Source: Pseudomonas sp. RIT-562 (lineage in GTDB: Bacteria > Pseudomonadota > Gammaproteobacteria > Pseudomonadales > Pseudomonadaceae). Taken from it: a stretch of DNA of 64,000 bases. The position numbers were made by a program, and so were the translations under genes. A model generated the notes under the pieces. The model made no database searches, had not been told where the DNA came from, and saw only the letters and a program-made list of their open reading frames with translations. Within the stretch, counting starts at the first letter, position 1. Each line of letters starts with the position of its first letter. The stretch lies in assembly GCF_026241895.1 (NCBI RefSeq), contig NZ_JAPJIV010000015.1:98323-162322 (forward strand), in the 5' to 3' direction. This document shows, one piece after another, positions 15,779-27,238 of the stretch.

Positions 15779-17149
15779 TCAGATGCGCTTGGCTTGCTCT
15801 ACAGCGTTGCCGATGTAGTTCGCCGGAGTCAGCAGTTTCAGCTCGGCCTTGGCCGCGGCTGGCATGTCCAGGCCGTCGATGAAAGTTTGCAGCGCTTCAG
15901 GGCTGATGCCCTTGCCGCGGGTCAATTCTTTCAGCTTTTCGTAAGGGTTTTCGATGTTGTAGCGACGCATGACGGTCTGGATCGGCTCGGCCAGTACTTC
16001 CCAGCAAGCGTCCAGGTCGGCGGCGATCTTCTGGGCGTTGAGCTCCAGCTTGCTGATGCCTTTGAGGCTGGCTTCGTAGGCGATCACGCTGTGGGCGAAG
16101 CCGACACCGAGGTTGCGCAGTACGGTGGAGTCGGTCAGGTCGCGCTGCCAGCGGGAAATCGGCAGCTTGCTGGCCAGGTGCTGGAACAGCGCGTTGGCGA
16201 TACCCAGGTTGCCTTCGGAGTTTTCGAAGTCGATTGGGTTGACCTTGTGCGGCATGGTCGACGAACCGATTTCGCCAGCGATTGTGCGCTGCTTGAAATA
16301 ACCCAGGGAGATGTAGCCCCAGATATCGCGGTCGAAGTCGATCAGGATGGTGTTGAAACGGGCGATCGCGTCGAACAGCTCGGCGATGTAGTCGTGCGGT
16401 TCGATCTGCGTGGTGTACGGGTTGAAACCCAGGCCCAGCTCGTCTTCGATGAAGGCGCGGGCGTTTTCTTCCCAGTCGATCTCAGGATAGGCCGACAGGT
16501 GAGCATTGTAGTTGCCCACGGCACCGTTGATCTTGCCCAGCAGCGGCACGGCCGCCACCTGTGCGATCTGGCGCTCCAGACGGTAAACCACGTTGGCCAG
16601 TTCTTTGCCCAGGGTGGTCGGCGAGGCCGGTTGACCGTGGGTGCGCGACAGCATCGGCACGTCAGCGAAGCGGATCGCCAGCTCGCGGATGGCTTCGGCG
16701 GTCTGGCGCATCAGCGGCAGCATCACATCATCACGGCCTTCGCGCAGCATCAAAGCGTGGGACAGGTTGTTGATGTCCTCGCTGGTGCAGGCAAAGTGGA
16801 TGAATTCGCTGACAGCCGCCAGCTCAGGCAACTTGGCCGCTTGCTCTTTGAGCAGGTATTCGATGGCTTTGACGTCGTGGTTGGTGGTGCGCTCGATCTC
16901 TTTGACGCGTTCGGCGTGTTCCAGAGAGAAATTTTCCGCCAGGGTGTTCAACACAGCGTTGGCTTCGGCGGAAAACGCCGGCACTTCGCTGATGGCAGGG
17001 TGAGCGGCCAGGCGCTGGAGCCAGCGCACTTCAACCAGAACACGGGCACGGATCAGGCCGTACTCGCTGAAAATAGGGCGCAGGGCCTGGGTTTTGCCGG
17101 CGTAGCGGCCGTCAACAGGGGAAACCGCAGTGAGCGAAGAAAGCTGCAT
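15779..17149 (-). CDS. purB: Adenylosuccinate lyase
   Basis: Removes fumarate from SAICAR and from adenylosuccinate in purine synthesis. The fumarase/aspartase signature SSTMPHKVNPIDFENSEGN, the TTNHDVKA and SRTHGQPASPTTLGKE loops are intact. The frame is open 25 codons further, but the conserved start is MQLSSLTAVSPVDGRYAGKT, giving 456 residues as in E. coli. It has a terminator of its own, and hflD-mnmA upstream are closed by another one, so it is probably a separate transcript. Confidence 0.97.
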   Translation of the reverse strand: MQLSSLTAVSPVDGRYAGKTQALRPIFSEYGLIRARVLVEVRWLQRLAAHPAISEVPAFSAEANAVLNTLAENFSLEHAERVKEIERTTNHDVKAIEYLLKEQAAKLPELAAVSEFIHFACTSEDINNLSHALMLREGRDDVMLPLMRQTAEAIRELAIRFADVPMLSRTHGQPASPTTLGKELANVVYRLERQIAQVAAVPLLGKINGAVGNYNAHLSAYPEIDWEENARAFIEDELGLGFNPYTTQIEPHDYIAELFDAIARFNTILIDFDRDIWGYISLGYFKQRTIAGEIGSSTMPHKVNPIDFENSEGNLGIANALFQHLASKLPISRWQRDLTDSTVLRNLGVGFAHSVIAYEASLKGISKLELNAQKIAADLDACWEVLAEPIQTVMRRYNIENPYEKLKELTRGKGISPEALQTFIDGLDMPAAAKAELKLLTPANYIGNAVEQAKRI

Positions 17150-17199
17150 GGGGTGTTCTCGGACAGTCGGGCAACGAAATGGGGCGCGTATCATACATG

Positions 17200-17234
17200 A
17201 AAAAATCCGCCGGTCCGTTGCCAACTGACCGGCG
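17200..17234 (-). terminator. Rho-independent terminator of the mnmA-hflD transcript
   Basis: On the minus strand CGCCGGTC and GACCGGCG pair perfectly around an 11-nt loop and are followed by GATTTTTT. It lies 41 nt after the hflD stop. A TATGAT box directly after the T-run may be the -10 of purB, so terminator and promoter would abut. Confidence 0.85.
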
Positions 17235-17275
17235 TATTACGCGTTACAGATCAAAAACTGTGTGGCGGGCGCGGT

Positions 17276-17899
17276 TCAGCTGCTGCGCATCAGCGGGTAA
17301 AGCTCTTTGAGCAATTTGCGTCGGCTGATCACCAGTTGCCAGCGATGGCCGCCCAGCTGGCGCCACAGGCGCGCCGAACGAATCCCGGCCAGCAGCAGGG
17401 CGCGAATCTTCGAGGCATTGCTTGGCTGCTGCAGGTTGCGCATGTCGCCGTGCACCTGGATGCGTTGGCGCAGGGTACTCAAAGTATCCTGGTACAACCC
17501 GCCACAGGCGGCAATCACGTTCTCGTGGGCCGGACCGAAGTGCTCGACCTGGGACTGGATCTGCGGCAGGCGCTTGCCGATCACTTCCAGCAAATCGTCA
17601 CGCTTGGCCAGCTGACGCTCCAGGCCCAGCATGGCCAGGGCGTAACGCAGCGGTTCGCGCTGCAGGGTGCTGGGGTCGCGTTCCAGGGCGCCGATCAGGG
17701 CACGGTAGCCTTCGCGCAGGTTGATGTCGTCGCCGCCGTAGACCTCCAGGGTGTCCTTGGGGTCGCGAATCAGCAGGCTGCCCAGCATGCAGGTCAGGCC
17801 GGCTTCAGTGGTCTGGCCGGTCTTGGCGATCTTGTCGACCAGGACTGCGGCAAGAAATACCCCACCTAGCGCGGTCAGTTGCTCCTGGGTCGGGGTCAT
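17276..17899 (-). CDS. hflD: High frequency lysogenization protein HflD
   Basis: 207-residue helical protein of the HflD family; in E. coli HflD binds phage lambda CII at the membrane and changes lysogeny frequency, and its own cellular job is unclear. Family features seen: LGGVFLAAVLVDKIAKTGQ, LGSLLIRDPKDTLEVYGG and GHRWQLVISRRKLLKE. It overlaps mnmA by an ATGA, the standard arrangement in gamma-proteobacteria. Confidence 0.93.
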   Translation of the reverse strand: MTPTQEQLTALGGVFLAAVLVDKIAKTGQTTEAGLTCMLGSLLIRDPKDTLEVYGGDDINLREGYRALIGALERDPSTLQREPLRYALAMLGLERQLAKRDDLLEVIGKRLPQIQSQVEHFGPAHENVIAACGGLYQDTLSTLRQRIQVHGDMRNLQQPSNASKIRALLLAGIRSARLWRQLGGHRWQLVISRRKLLKELYPLMRSS

Positions 17900-19029
17900 T
17901 GCTGCTGGCCTTTGCTCGTCCAGGGCTCGGCAACTTCAATAACGCCGCCCCCCAGGCAGATTTCGCCGTCGTAGAACACTACGGACTGGCCGGGGGTGAC
18001 CGCGCGTTGCGGGTCATCGAAGATGGCGCGGTAGCCGGTAGCGGTCTTTTCCAGCGTGCATGGCTGGTCGCCCTGGCGATAACGAACCTTGGCGGTCAGC
18101 TTGCGTGGCTCGCTCAGGTCGATCGGGTTAACCCAATAGATGTCCGAGGCGAGCAGGGCGCGGGAGAACAGGTAAGGGTGATCATTGCCCTGGCCGACGA
18201 TCAGTTCGTTGTGCTCCAGGTCCTTGATCAGCACATACCACGGCTCGTCACCGGCGTCTTTCAGGCCGCCGATGCCCAGGCCCTGGCGTTGGCCGATGGT
18301 GTGGTACATCAGGCCGTGGTGGCGGCCGATCACTTCACCTTCGGTGGTCTTGATCTCGCCGGGTTGCGCCGGCAGGTACTGCTTGAGGAAGTCGCTGAAG
18401 CGGCGCTCGCCGATAAAGCAGATCCCCGTCGAGTCTTTCTTCTTCGCGGTGGCCAGGTCGTGCTTCTCGGCGATCGCACGCACTTCGCGCTTCTCCAGCT
18501 CGCCCACCGGGAACAGGGTCTTGGCGATCTGTTCGCCGCCAACGGCGTGCAGGAAATAGCTCTGGTCCTTGTTCGGGTCCAGGCCCTTGAGCAGCTCGGT
18601 GCGCCCGTCGATGTCGCGGCGGCGCACGTAATGGCCAGTAGCGATCAGGTCGGCGCCGAGCATCATGGCGTAGTCGAGGAACGCCTTGAACTTGATCTCG
18701 CGGTTGCACAGGATGTCCGGGTTCGGCGTGCGCCCGGCCTTGTATTCGGCCAGGAAATGCTCGAACACGTTGTCCCAGTACTCGGCGGCGAAGTTGGCGG
18801 TGTGCAGCTTGATGCCAATCTTGTCGCACACCGCCTGGGCGTCCGCCAGGTCATCCATGGCGGTGCAGTATTCCGTTCCATCGTCTTCTTCCCAGTTCTT
18901 CATGAACAGGCCTTCCACCTCGTAACCCTGCTCGATCAGCAGGAGAGCGGAAACGGAAGAGTCCACGCCGCCGGACATGCCGACAATGACGCGCTTCTTT
19001 TGTGTGTCAGAAGGGGCTGGATCACGCAT
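17896..19029 (-). CDS. mnmA: tRNA-specific 2-thiouridylase MnmA
   Basis: Adds sulfur to uridine 34 of tRNA Lys, Glu and Gln, the last step of the relay that runs through TusDCB and TusE. The PP-loop ATP motif SGGVDSS is at 19-25; catalytic C108 (ILCNREIKF) and persulfide-carrying C204 (GICFIGERRF) are both present. 377 residues. The tus genes that feed it lie in the same window at 39.3-40.7 kb. It overlaps hflD by 4 nt. Confidence 0.97.
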   Translation of the reverse strand: MRDPAPSDTQKKRVIVGMSGGVDSSVSALLLIEQGYEVEGLFMKNWEEDDGTEYCTAMDDLADAQAVCDKIGIKLHTANFAAEYWDNVFEHFLAEYKAGRTPNPDILCNREIKFKAFLDYAMMLGADLIATGHYVRRRDIDGRTELLKGLDPNKDQSYFLHAVGGEQIAKTLFPVGELEKREVRAIAEKHDLATAKKKDSTGICFIGERRFSDFLKQYLPAQPGEIKTTEGEVIGRHHGLMYHTIGQRQGLGIGGLKDAGDEPWYVLIKDLEHNELIVGQGNDHPYLFSRALLASDIYWVNPIDLSEPRKLTAKVRYRQGDQPCTLEKTATGYRAIFDDPQRAVTPGQSVVFYDGEICLGGGVIEVAEPWTSKGQQQ

Positions 19030-19088
19030 AGGGATTTAATGAGTGTCTTGAAAAAGGACGCGATTCTAGCAGGCCCAAGGCCACAAGG

Positions 19089-19535
19089 CTAAAGAGAAGG
19101 ACGGATCAATTCCAGACCGAAGCGCAGGCCGCCCAGATAGTCGTCGATGCAACGGATGATCAGTTCGCTGCGCCAGTTGTCGCGCTGCTCGATTAATTCC
19201 TCGCGGGTCAACCACTTGGCGCCGATGATGCCGTCGTCCAGCTGATATTCGGGGTGGTGTTTCAACGCCTTGGCGATGAAGCAGACCCGCTGGTAGGTCA
19301 CGCCATTGCTCGGGGCGGTATACAAATAAATGCCCACTACGCCGGTGGGCTCGACGTCCCAACCGGTTTCCTCGAGGGTTTCGCGAATGGCGGCATCGAT
19401 CAGGGTTTCATTCGGATCCAGGTGACCGGCGGGTTGGTTGAGTACCGCTCGTCCGCCTTTGGATTCTTCGACCATCAGGAAGCGGCCGTTGTCTTCGACG
19501 ATGGTGGCGACGGTGATGTGGGGTTTCCAGTCCAT
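19089..19535 (-). CDS. Nudix hydrolase, NudJ-like
   Basis: 148 residues. The Nudix box runs from G37 (GHLDPNE) to the RETLEETGW segment, with the metal-binding glutamates in place. The flanking sequence MDWKPHITVATIVEDNGRFL and the position before mnmA fit NudJ, a phosphatase of HMP-PP and nucleoside di/triphosphates in E. coli. Substrate in this organism is inferred only from that relation. Confidence 0.92.
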   Translation of the reverse strand: MDWKPHITVATIVEDNGRFLMVEESKGGRAVLNQPAGHLDPNETLIDAAIRETLEETGWDVEPTGVVGIYLYTAPSNGVTYQRVCFIAKALKHHPEYQLDDGIIGAKWLTREELIEQRDNWRSELIIRCIDDYLGGLRFGLELIRPSL

Positions 19536-19587
19536 GAAGCTTCCTCGATTTTGCTTTTCAAAGATTTCAATGCAGGAGCCGGCCCCT

Positions 19588-19675
19588 GTGGGAGCGGGCT
19601 TGCTCGCGAAAGCGGCTTATTATTCAACATCCCTATTGACTGACCCACCGCTTTCGCGAGCAAGCCCGCTCCCAC
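19588..19675. repeat. REP doublet, GTGGGAGCGGGCTTGCTCGCGA subfamily
   Basis: Two units of the same subfamily face each other: GTGGGAGCGGGCTTGCTCGC on the left and its inverse on the right, about 40 bp apart, in the spacer between the idh terminator and the nudix gene start. Confidence 0.92.
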
Positions 19676-19713
19676 ATTGGTCCGGTGTTTACAGAGTGAT
19701 GTGCGCCAAAAAC

Positions 19714-19739
19714 AGAAACCCCGGCACATGGCCGGGGCT
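19714..19739 (-). terminator. Rho-independent terminator of idh
   Basis: On the minus strand AGCCCCGGCC and GGCACATGGCC-side pairing gives CCCCGG-N6/7-CCGGGG followed by TTTCTG. The T-run is short and interrupted. It lies about 20 nt past the idh stop. Confidence 0.7.
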
Positions 19740-19758
19740 TCTTTGCATCCTTACAACC

Positions 19759-21984
<2,226 letters not shown>

Positions 21985-22478
21985 ATTCGGATTAACTCTC
22001 TCTTCTTTGCTAAAGCGTGCGCAGAAACTCGAGGGGCGCCGGGTAAGCGCGTTCGTTCAAAGTCGTCCATGAGCCGAATGTCGAGATTTGTGCGCGGTGA
22101 TGTTGGGTGCATCAGTCGAGCGGCAAGCGGGTGGACTGCGGTAGCGGTCCTGCTTTTTCGGGCCGGAGCTCTCGCATTAGAGGGATCGGCCGTCGTGACT
22201 CTGTGGTCAGCGGGCGGCATTATACATAGGTAGCTGGCAATCTGCCGATGGTTCATACACAACGTGCGTCGTCCATTGGTCTAAAGGTCGCAGGGGAGTG
22301 TGGGGCGTAGAGTCTTGCACCGTGCTTGAGTTTGGCGCTTTTCCCTTTGCATTCAGGCTTGTAGAACCGCAGCCGGACAGCTTTACGGCAGTTGGGTGGA
22401 ACATGGGGTTTGCGCGCTGAATTAACTGGGGTACGCTCGAACCAAGCCAGATGTTCAATCCAAACAATGGAGTTCAGC
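21985..22478. promoter_or_regulatory. Divergent idh-icd control region
   Basis: A 494-bp gene-free stretch. On the minus strand a perfect TATAAT at 22219-22224 could be the -10 of idh, although the -35 is poor; this would leave a leader of about 230 nt. On the plus strand TTGCGC-N16-TACGCT near 22410-22437 is a candidate icd promoter about 40 nt before its start. No operator dyad or riboswitch was recognised. Confidence 0.4.
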
Positions 22479-23735
22479 ATGGGATACAAGAAGATTCAGG
22501 TTCCGGCAGTCGGCGACAAAATCACCGTCAACGCGGACCATTCTCTCAATGTTCCTAACAACCCGATCATCCCCTTCATCGAAGGCGATGGTATCGGCGT
22601 TGATATCAGCCCGGTCATGATCAAGGTTGTCGATGCTGCTGTTAAGAAGGCTTACGGCGGCGATCGCAAAATTTCCTGGATGGAAGTCTACGCCGGGGAG
22701 AAAGCGACTCAAGTTTACGATCAGGACACCTGGCTACCTCAGGAAACCCTGGACGCGGTCAAGGATTACGTGGTTTCCATCAAGGGCCCCCTGACCACGC
22801 CGGTCGGCGGCGGCATCCGTTCGCTGAACGTGGCCTTGCGCCAGCAGCTGGACCTTTATGTGTGCCTGCGCCCGGTGCGCTGGTTCGAAGGCGTGCCTAG
22901 CCCGGTGAAGAAGCCAGGCGACGTCGACATGACGATCTTCCGCGAGAACTCCGAGGACATCTACGCCGGTATCGAGTGGAAAGCCGGTTCGCCGGAAGCG
23001 ACCAAGGTCATCAAGTTCCTGAAAGAGGAAATGGGTGTCACCAAGATCCGGTTCGACGAAAACTGCGGTATCGGCATCAAGCCGGTGTCGCTGCAGGGCA
23101 CCAAGCGCCTGGCACGCAAGGCGCTGCAGTATGTGGTCGACAACGATCGCGACTCGCTGACCATCGTGCACAAAGGCAACATCATGAAGTTCACCGAAGG
23201 TGCCTTCAAGGAATGGGCCTACGAAGTGGCGGCTGAAGAGTTCGGTGCGACCCTGCTCGACGGCGGTCCGTGGATGCAGTTCAAGAACCCGAAAACCGGC
23301 AAGAACGTCATCGTCAAGGATGCCATCGCCGACGCCATGCTCCAGCAGATCCTGCTGCGCCCGGCCGAATACGATGTGATCGCGACCCTGAACCTGAACG
23401 GTGACTACCTCTCCGACGCCCTGGCGGCTGAAGTGGGCGGCATTGGTATTGCGCCGGGTGCGAACCTGTCCGACACCATTGCGATGTTCGAAGCCACCCA
23501 CGGTACCGCGCCGAAGTACGCCGGCAAGGACCAGGTCAACCCGGGTTCGCTGATCCTGTCCGCAGAGATGATGCTGCGCCACATGGGTTGGACTGAAGCT
23601 GCGGATCTGATCATCAAGGGCACCAATGGCGCGATTTCCGCCAAAACCGTGACCTATGACTTCGAACGCCTGATGGACGGCGCCAAGCTGCTGTCCTCCT
23701 CGGCATTCGGCGATGCGCTGATTTCGCACATGTAA
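22479..23735 (+). CDS. icd: NADP-dependent isocitrate dehydrogenase, dimeric type
   Basis: TCA-cycle enzyme of the E. coli Icd type, 418 residues from MGYKKIQVPAVGDKITVNAD; GGAG is 6 nt before this ATG. Motifs: GGIRSLNVALRQ with the substrate-binding Ser115, which in E. coli is phosphorylated by AceK, and NLNGDYLSDALAAEVGGIGI. No aceK is in the window. The gene faces away from idh, so two unrelated enzymes for one reaction share an upstream region. Confidence 0.97.
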   Translation: MGYKKIQVPAVGDKITVNADHSLNVPNNPIIPFIEGDGIGVDISPVMIKVVDAAVKKAYGGDRKISWMEVYAGEKATQVYDQDTWLPQETLDAVKDYVVSIKGPLTTPVGGGIRSLNVALRQQLDLYVCLRPVRWFEGVPSPVKKPGDVDMTIFRENSEDIYAGIEWKAGSPEATKVIKFLKEEMGVTKIRFDENCGIGIKPVSLQGTKRLARKALQYVVDNDRDSLTIVHKGNIMKFTEGAFKEWAYEVAAEEFGATLLDGGPWMQFKNPKTGKNVIVKDAIADAMLQQILLRPAEYDVIATLNLNGDYLSDALAAEVGGIGIAPGANLSDTIAMFEATHGTAPKYAGKDQVNPGSLILSAEMMLRHMGWTEAADLIIKGTNGAISAKTVTYDFERLMDGAKLLSSSAFGDALISHM

Positions 23736-23754
23736 GAAGCACCCTGTAACGAAA

Positions 23755-23793
23755 AAACCGCCCGTCTCAAGTCATGAGCCGGGCGGTTTTTTT
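23755..23793 (+). terminator. Rho-independent terminator of icd
   Basis: AAACCGCCCG and CGGGCGGTTT form a perfect stem, followed by seven T residues, 20 nt past the icd stop. The A-tract on the other side makes it suitable for cspD in the reverse direction as well. Confidence 0.88.
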
Positions 23794-23817
23794 GCAGCTG
23801 CAGGGTGGGCGCGAAAA

Positions 23818-24084
23818 CTATGCAGTTACAGTTTGTTGCTCGGTGGCGCTGGTAGCCTTTGCGGGATCCGTAGGCAGTCCTATATTTACTGCGTGCAAGC
23901 CCTTGGGCCCCTGGATGATCTCGAACACCACAGCCTGGCCGGCCTTCAGGCTCCTATATCCCTCCATCTGGATGGCCGAATAATGGGCGAACAGATCCTC
24001 GCTCTTGCCGTCTTCATTGATGAAGCCGTACCCCTTGGCGTTGTTGAACCATTTGACTTTGCCGCTGACCTTCACACCTGACAT
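23818..24084 (-). CDS. cspD: Cold-shock-domain protein CspD
   Basis: 88 residues with a single cold-shock domain: VKWFNNAKGYGFINEDG holds RNP-1 and DLFAHYSAI holds RNP-2, followed by a short low-complexity tail. In E. coli CspD is induced on starvation and inhibits replication. Three in-frame starts lie close together; AGAGGG is 8 nt from the ATG at 24084 (MSGVKVSG) and only 2 nt from the next one upstream, so I choose 24084. The position upstream and divergent of clpS-clpA is conserved in gamma-proteobacteria. Confidence 0.93.
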   Translation of the reverse strand: MSGVKVSGKVKWFNNAKGYGFINEDGKSEDLFAHYSAIQMEGYRSLKAGQAVVFEIIQGPKGLHAVNIGLPTDPAKATSATEQQTVTA

Positions 24085-24105
24085 ACCCATATCCCTCTGC
24101 AACTG

Positions 24106-24121
24106 ACTCCATCACTGGAGT
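24106..24121 (-). promoter_or_regulatory. Small stem in the cspD leader
   Basis: ACTCCA-N4-TGGAGT is a perfect 6-bp inverted repeat that ends about 22 nt upstream of the cspD start codon and just before its Shine-Dalgarno sequence. It could affect translation of cspD; the function is inferred from position only. Confidence 0.3.
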
Positions 24122-24309
24122 ATCATCCAGTTAATCCGCAGTCGAATCTCATAAATAAGATTGACTCCGCGGACCTTTTTTACCCACTGTGGGCTCTATT
24201 GGTTGTAACACCGTTTTGCCGATAGTCAAGGTGACCGGGCAGTCGCAGTTGAAATCGTCCATAACCGCCCCCACCACTGTATTCGCACAACTGACGAACC
24301 ATTCTTTCC

Positions 24310-24693
24310 ATGCATGCAATCAGCCAGATTCGACTAACATTCAATCAGGATCATACGGTTCTCCAGCAAGACGGTCCGGAGACCCACGACGACGATTCCG
24401 CAGGCATTGCTGTTCAGGAGGCAAAGCCTGCTTTACAGGCGCCACCGATGTACAAGGTGGTTTTGTTCAATGATGACTACACACCGATGGATTTCGTCGT
24501 CGAAGTGCTCGAGGTGTTTTTTAACCTGAATCGGGAGCTGGCGACCAAGGTCATGTTGGCCGTCCACACAGAAGGACGGGCAGTATGTGGAGTGTTTACC
24601 CGCGACATCGCCGAGACCAAGGCCATGCAGGTCAACCAGTACGCCAGGGAAAGCCAGCATCCGCTACTCTGTGAAATCGAGAAGGACGGTTAA
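24310..24693 (+). CDS. clpS: ATP-dependent Clp protease adaptor ClpS
   Basis: Adaptor that binds N-degron substrates (Leu, Phe, Tyr, Trp at the N-terminus) and hands them to ClpA. The binding-pocket residues N54, D55 and H86 keep the exact spacing of E. coli N34/D35/H66. The N-terminal 40 residues are an unstructured, Asp-rich extension of the kind needed for delivery. 127 residues; followed 30 bp later by clpA. Confidence 0.95.
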   Translation: MHAISQIRLTFNQDHTVLQQDGPETHDDDSAGIAVQEAKPALQAPPMYKVVLFNDDYTPMDFVVEVLEVFFNLNRELATKVMLAVHTEGRAVCGVFTRDIAETKAMQVNQYARESQHPLLCEIEKDG

Positions 24694-24723
24694 TCGCCGA
24701 CCACTTGGGTATGAGGTGAAGCT

Positions 24724-26994
24724 ATGTTAAACCGCGAGCTCGAAGTCACCCTCAATCTAGCCTTCAAGGAGGCTCGTTCGAAACGTCATGAGTTCATGAC
24801 CGTCGAACATCTCCTGCTGGCCCTATTGGATAATGAGGCTGCCGCCACCGTATTGCGTGCGTGCGGCGCCAACCTCGACAAACTCAAACATGACCTGCAG
24901 GAGTTCATTGACTCCACCACGCCACTGATCCCCGTGCATGATGAGGATCGTGAGACCCAGCCAACCCTGGGCTTCCAGCGTGTGCTGCAGCGCGCCGTGT
25001 TTCACGTACAGAGCTCGGGCAAACGCGAAGTGACCGGCGCCAATGTGTTGGTTGCCATCTTCAGTGAGCAAGAGAGTCAGGCAGTGTTCCTGCTGAAACA
25101 GCAGAGCGTTGCGCGCATCGATGTCGTCAACTACATCGCCCACGGCATCTCCAAGGTGCCAGGGCATGGCGATCACTCTGAAGGTGAGCAAGATATGCAG
25201 GACGACGAGGGCGGCGAGTCTTCTTCTTCTGGCAATCCCCTGGATGCTTATGCCAGCAACCTCAACGAACTCGCGCGCCAGGGTCGTATCGATCCGCTGG
25301 TAGGTCGCGAGATGGAAGTCGAGCGCGTCGCGCAGATCCTCGCGCGTCGTCGCAAGAACAATCCGCTGTTGGTGGGCGAGGCGGGCGTGGGTAAAACCGC
25401 GATTGCCGAAGGTCTGGCCAAGCGCATTGTCGATAACCAGGTGCCGGACCTGCTGGCCAACAGCGTGGTGTACTCGCTTGATCTGGGCGCGCTGCTCGCC
25501 GGGACCAAATACCGCGGTGATTTCGAGAAGCGCTTCAAAGCGCTGCTCAACGAGCTGAAAAAGCGTCCGCAGGCGATCCTGTTCATCGACGAAATCCACA
25601 CCATCATTGGTGCGGGTGCTGCGTCCGGTGGCGTCATGGATGCCTCGAACCTGCTCAAGCCGCTGCTGTCGTCGGGCGATATCCGTTGCATCGGCTCGAC
25701 CACGTTCCAGGAATTCCGCGGGATCTTCGAGAAGGACCGTGCCTTGGCGCGGCGCTTCCAGAAAGTCGATGTGTCGGAGCCTTCGGTGGAAGACACCATC
25801 GGTATCCTCCGCGGCTTGAAGGGGCGTTTCGAAGCGCACCATAGCATCGAGTACAGCGATGAGGCCCTGCGTGCCGCTGCTGAGCTGGCGTCACGCTACA
25901 TCAACGACCGGCACATGCCGGACAAGGCCATCGACGTGATAGACGAGGCAGGCGCCTACCAGCGCCTGCAGCCGGTCGAGAAGCGCGTGAAACGCATCGA
26001 AGTGCCTCAGGTCGAGGACATCGTGGCGAAAATCGCGCGGATTCCGCCAAAGCACGTCACCAGCTCCGACAAGGAGTTGCTGCGTAACCTGGAGCGCGAC
26101 CTCAAGCTCACGGTGTTTGGCCAGGATGCCGCAATCGACTCGCTGTCGACTGCGATCAAACTGTCCCGTGCCGGCCTCAAGTCGCCTGACAAGCCAGTCG
26201 GTTCATTCCTGTTCGCCGGACCTACCGGTGTCGGTAAAACCGAAGCGGCGCGTCAGCTGGCCAAGGCGTTGGGTATCGAGCTGGTTCGTTTCGACATGTC
26301 TGAATACATGGAGCGTCACACCGTATCGCGTCTGATCGGTGCGCCTCCAGGCTATGTCGGGTTTGACCAGGGCGGTCTGCTGACCGAAGCCATCACCAAG
26401 CAGCCACACTGCGTGCTGTTGCTCGATGAGATCGAGAAGGCGCATCCGGAAGTCTTCAACCTGCTGCTGCAGGTGATGGACCACGGGACGCTCACCGATA
26501 ACAACGGGCGCAAGGCGGACTTCCGTAACGTGATCGTCATCATGACGACCAACGCCGGTGCCGAGACTGCAGCCCGCGCTTCGATCGGTTTCACCCATCA
26601 GGACCACTCGTCCGATGCGATGGAAGTGATCAAGAAGAGCTTCACGCCAGAGTTTCGCAACCGCCTGGACACCATTATCCAGTTTGGTCGCCTCAGCCAT
26701 GAGGTTATCAAGAGCGTGGTGGACAAGTTCCTTACCGAGCTTCAGGCGCAGCTGGAAGACAAGCGCGTGCAGCTGGAAGTGACCGACGCTGCGCGCAGCT
26801 GGCTGGCGGCGGGTGGCTACGACTCGGCGATGGGTGCTCGACCAATGGCGCGCCTGATCCAGGACAAGATCAAGCGTCCGCTGGCGGAAGAGATCCTGTT
26901 TGGCGAGCTGGCCGACCATGGCGGCGTGGTGCACATCGACCTGAAGGACGGCGAGCTGACCTTCGAGTTCGAGACCACGGCAGAAATGGCCTGA
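24724..26994 (+). CDS. clpA: ATP-dependent Clp protease ATP-binding subunit ClpA
   Basis: Hexameric AAA+ unfoldase of ClpAP, 756 residues. An N-domain (about 1-145) is followed by two ATPase modules with Walker A motifs at 218-225 (GEAGVGKT) and 499-506 (GPTGVGKT). The IGF loop at 621-623, inside RASIGFTH, is the ClpP-docking tripeptide. Transcribed with clpS. A terminator follows within 25 bp. Confidence 0.97.
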   Translation: MLNRELEVTLNLAFKEARSKRHEFMTVEHLLLALLDNEAAATVLRACGANLDKLKHDLQEFIDSTTPLIPVHDEDRETQPTLGFQRVLQRAVFHVQSSGKREVTGANVLVAIFSEQESQAVFLLKQQSVARIDVVNYIAHGISKVPGHGDHSEGEQDMQDDEGGESSSSGNPLDAYASNLNELARQGRIDPLVGREMEVERVAQILARRRKNNPLLVGEAGVGKTAIAEGLAKRIVDNQVPDLLANSVVYSLDLGALLAGTKYRGDFEKRFKALLNELKKRPQAILFIDEIHTIIGAGAASGGVMDASNLLKPLLSSGDIRCIGSTTFQEFRGIFEKDRALARRFQKVDVSEPSVEDTIGILRGLKGRFEAHHSIEYSDEALRAAAELASRYINDRHMPDKAIDVIDEAGAYQRLQPVEKRVKRIEVPQVEDIVAKIARIPPKHVTSSDKELLRNLERDLKLTVFGQDAAIDSLSTAIKLSRAGLKSPDKPVGSFLFAGPTGVGKTEAARQLAKALGIELVRFDMSEYMERHTVSRLIGAPPGYVGFDQGGLLTEAITKQPHCVLLLDEIEKAHPEVFNLLLQVMDHGTLTDNNGRKADFRNVIVIMTTNAGAETAARASIGFTHQDHSSDAMEVIKKSFTPEFRNRLDTIIQFGRLSHEVIKSVVDKFLTELQAQLEDKRVQLEVTDAARSWLAAGGYDSAMGARPMARLIQDKIKRPLAEEILFGELADHGGVVHIDLKDGELTFEFETTAEMA

Positions 26995-27015
26995 CGTTAA
27001 CCGCTACAAAGCAAA

Positions 27016-27037
27016 AGGCGCCGTGAGGCGCCTTTTT
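27016..27037 (+). terminator. Rho-independent terminator of clpA
   Basis: GGCGCC-GTGA-GGCGCC followed by TTTTT, 22 nt past the clpA stop. Confidence 0.88.
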
Positions 27038-27088
27038 GCTGTCTGCCAGGCCCTGAATCCATGAAAGCCTCCTGTTGGAGTTCCTCCT

Positions 27089-27154
27089 GTGGGAGCAAAG
27101 CTTGCTCGCGATGGCGATTCCGAGGGCGCCATCGCGAGCAAGCTTTGCTCCCAC
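27089..27154. repeat. REP doublet, GTGGGAGCAAAGCTTGCTCGCGA subfamily
   Basis: Two inverted units of one subfamily, separated by about 18 bp, lie between the clpA and infA terminators. The same subfamily occurs again at 42759-42839. Confidence 0.92.
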
Positions 27155-27197
27155 GGGGGGGGCATTTCGCAATAGAGACCTTAAATCCCGCACAAAC

Positions 27198-27222
27198 AAA
27201 AACGCCCGGCATAAGCCGGGCG
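27198..27222 (-). terminator. Rho-independent terminator of infA
   Basis: On the minus strand CGCCCGGC-N4-GCCGGGCG is followed by TTTTTG, 17 nt after the infA stop. Confidence 0.88.
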
Positions 27223-27238
27223 TCTTGTATTGACCTGA

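Noticed and set aside
26995..27238. Possible small gene between clpA and infA
   Set aside because: The stretch is filled by two terminators and a REP doublet; the open frames there are translations of the repeat.
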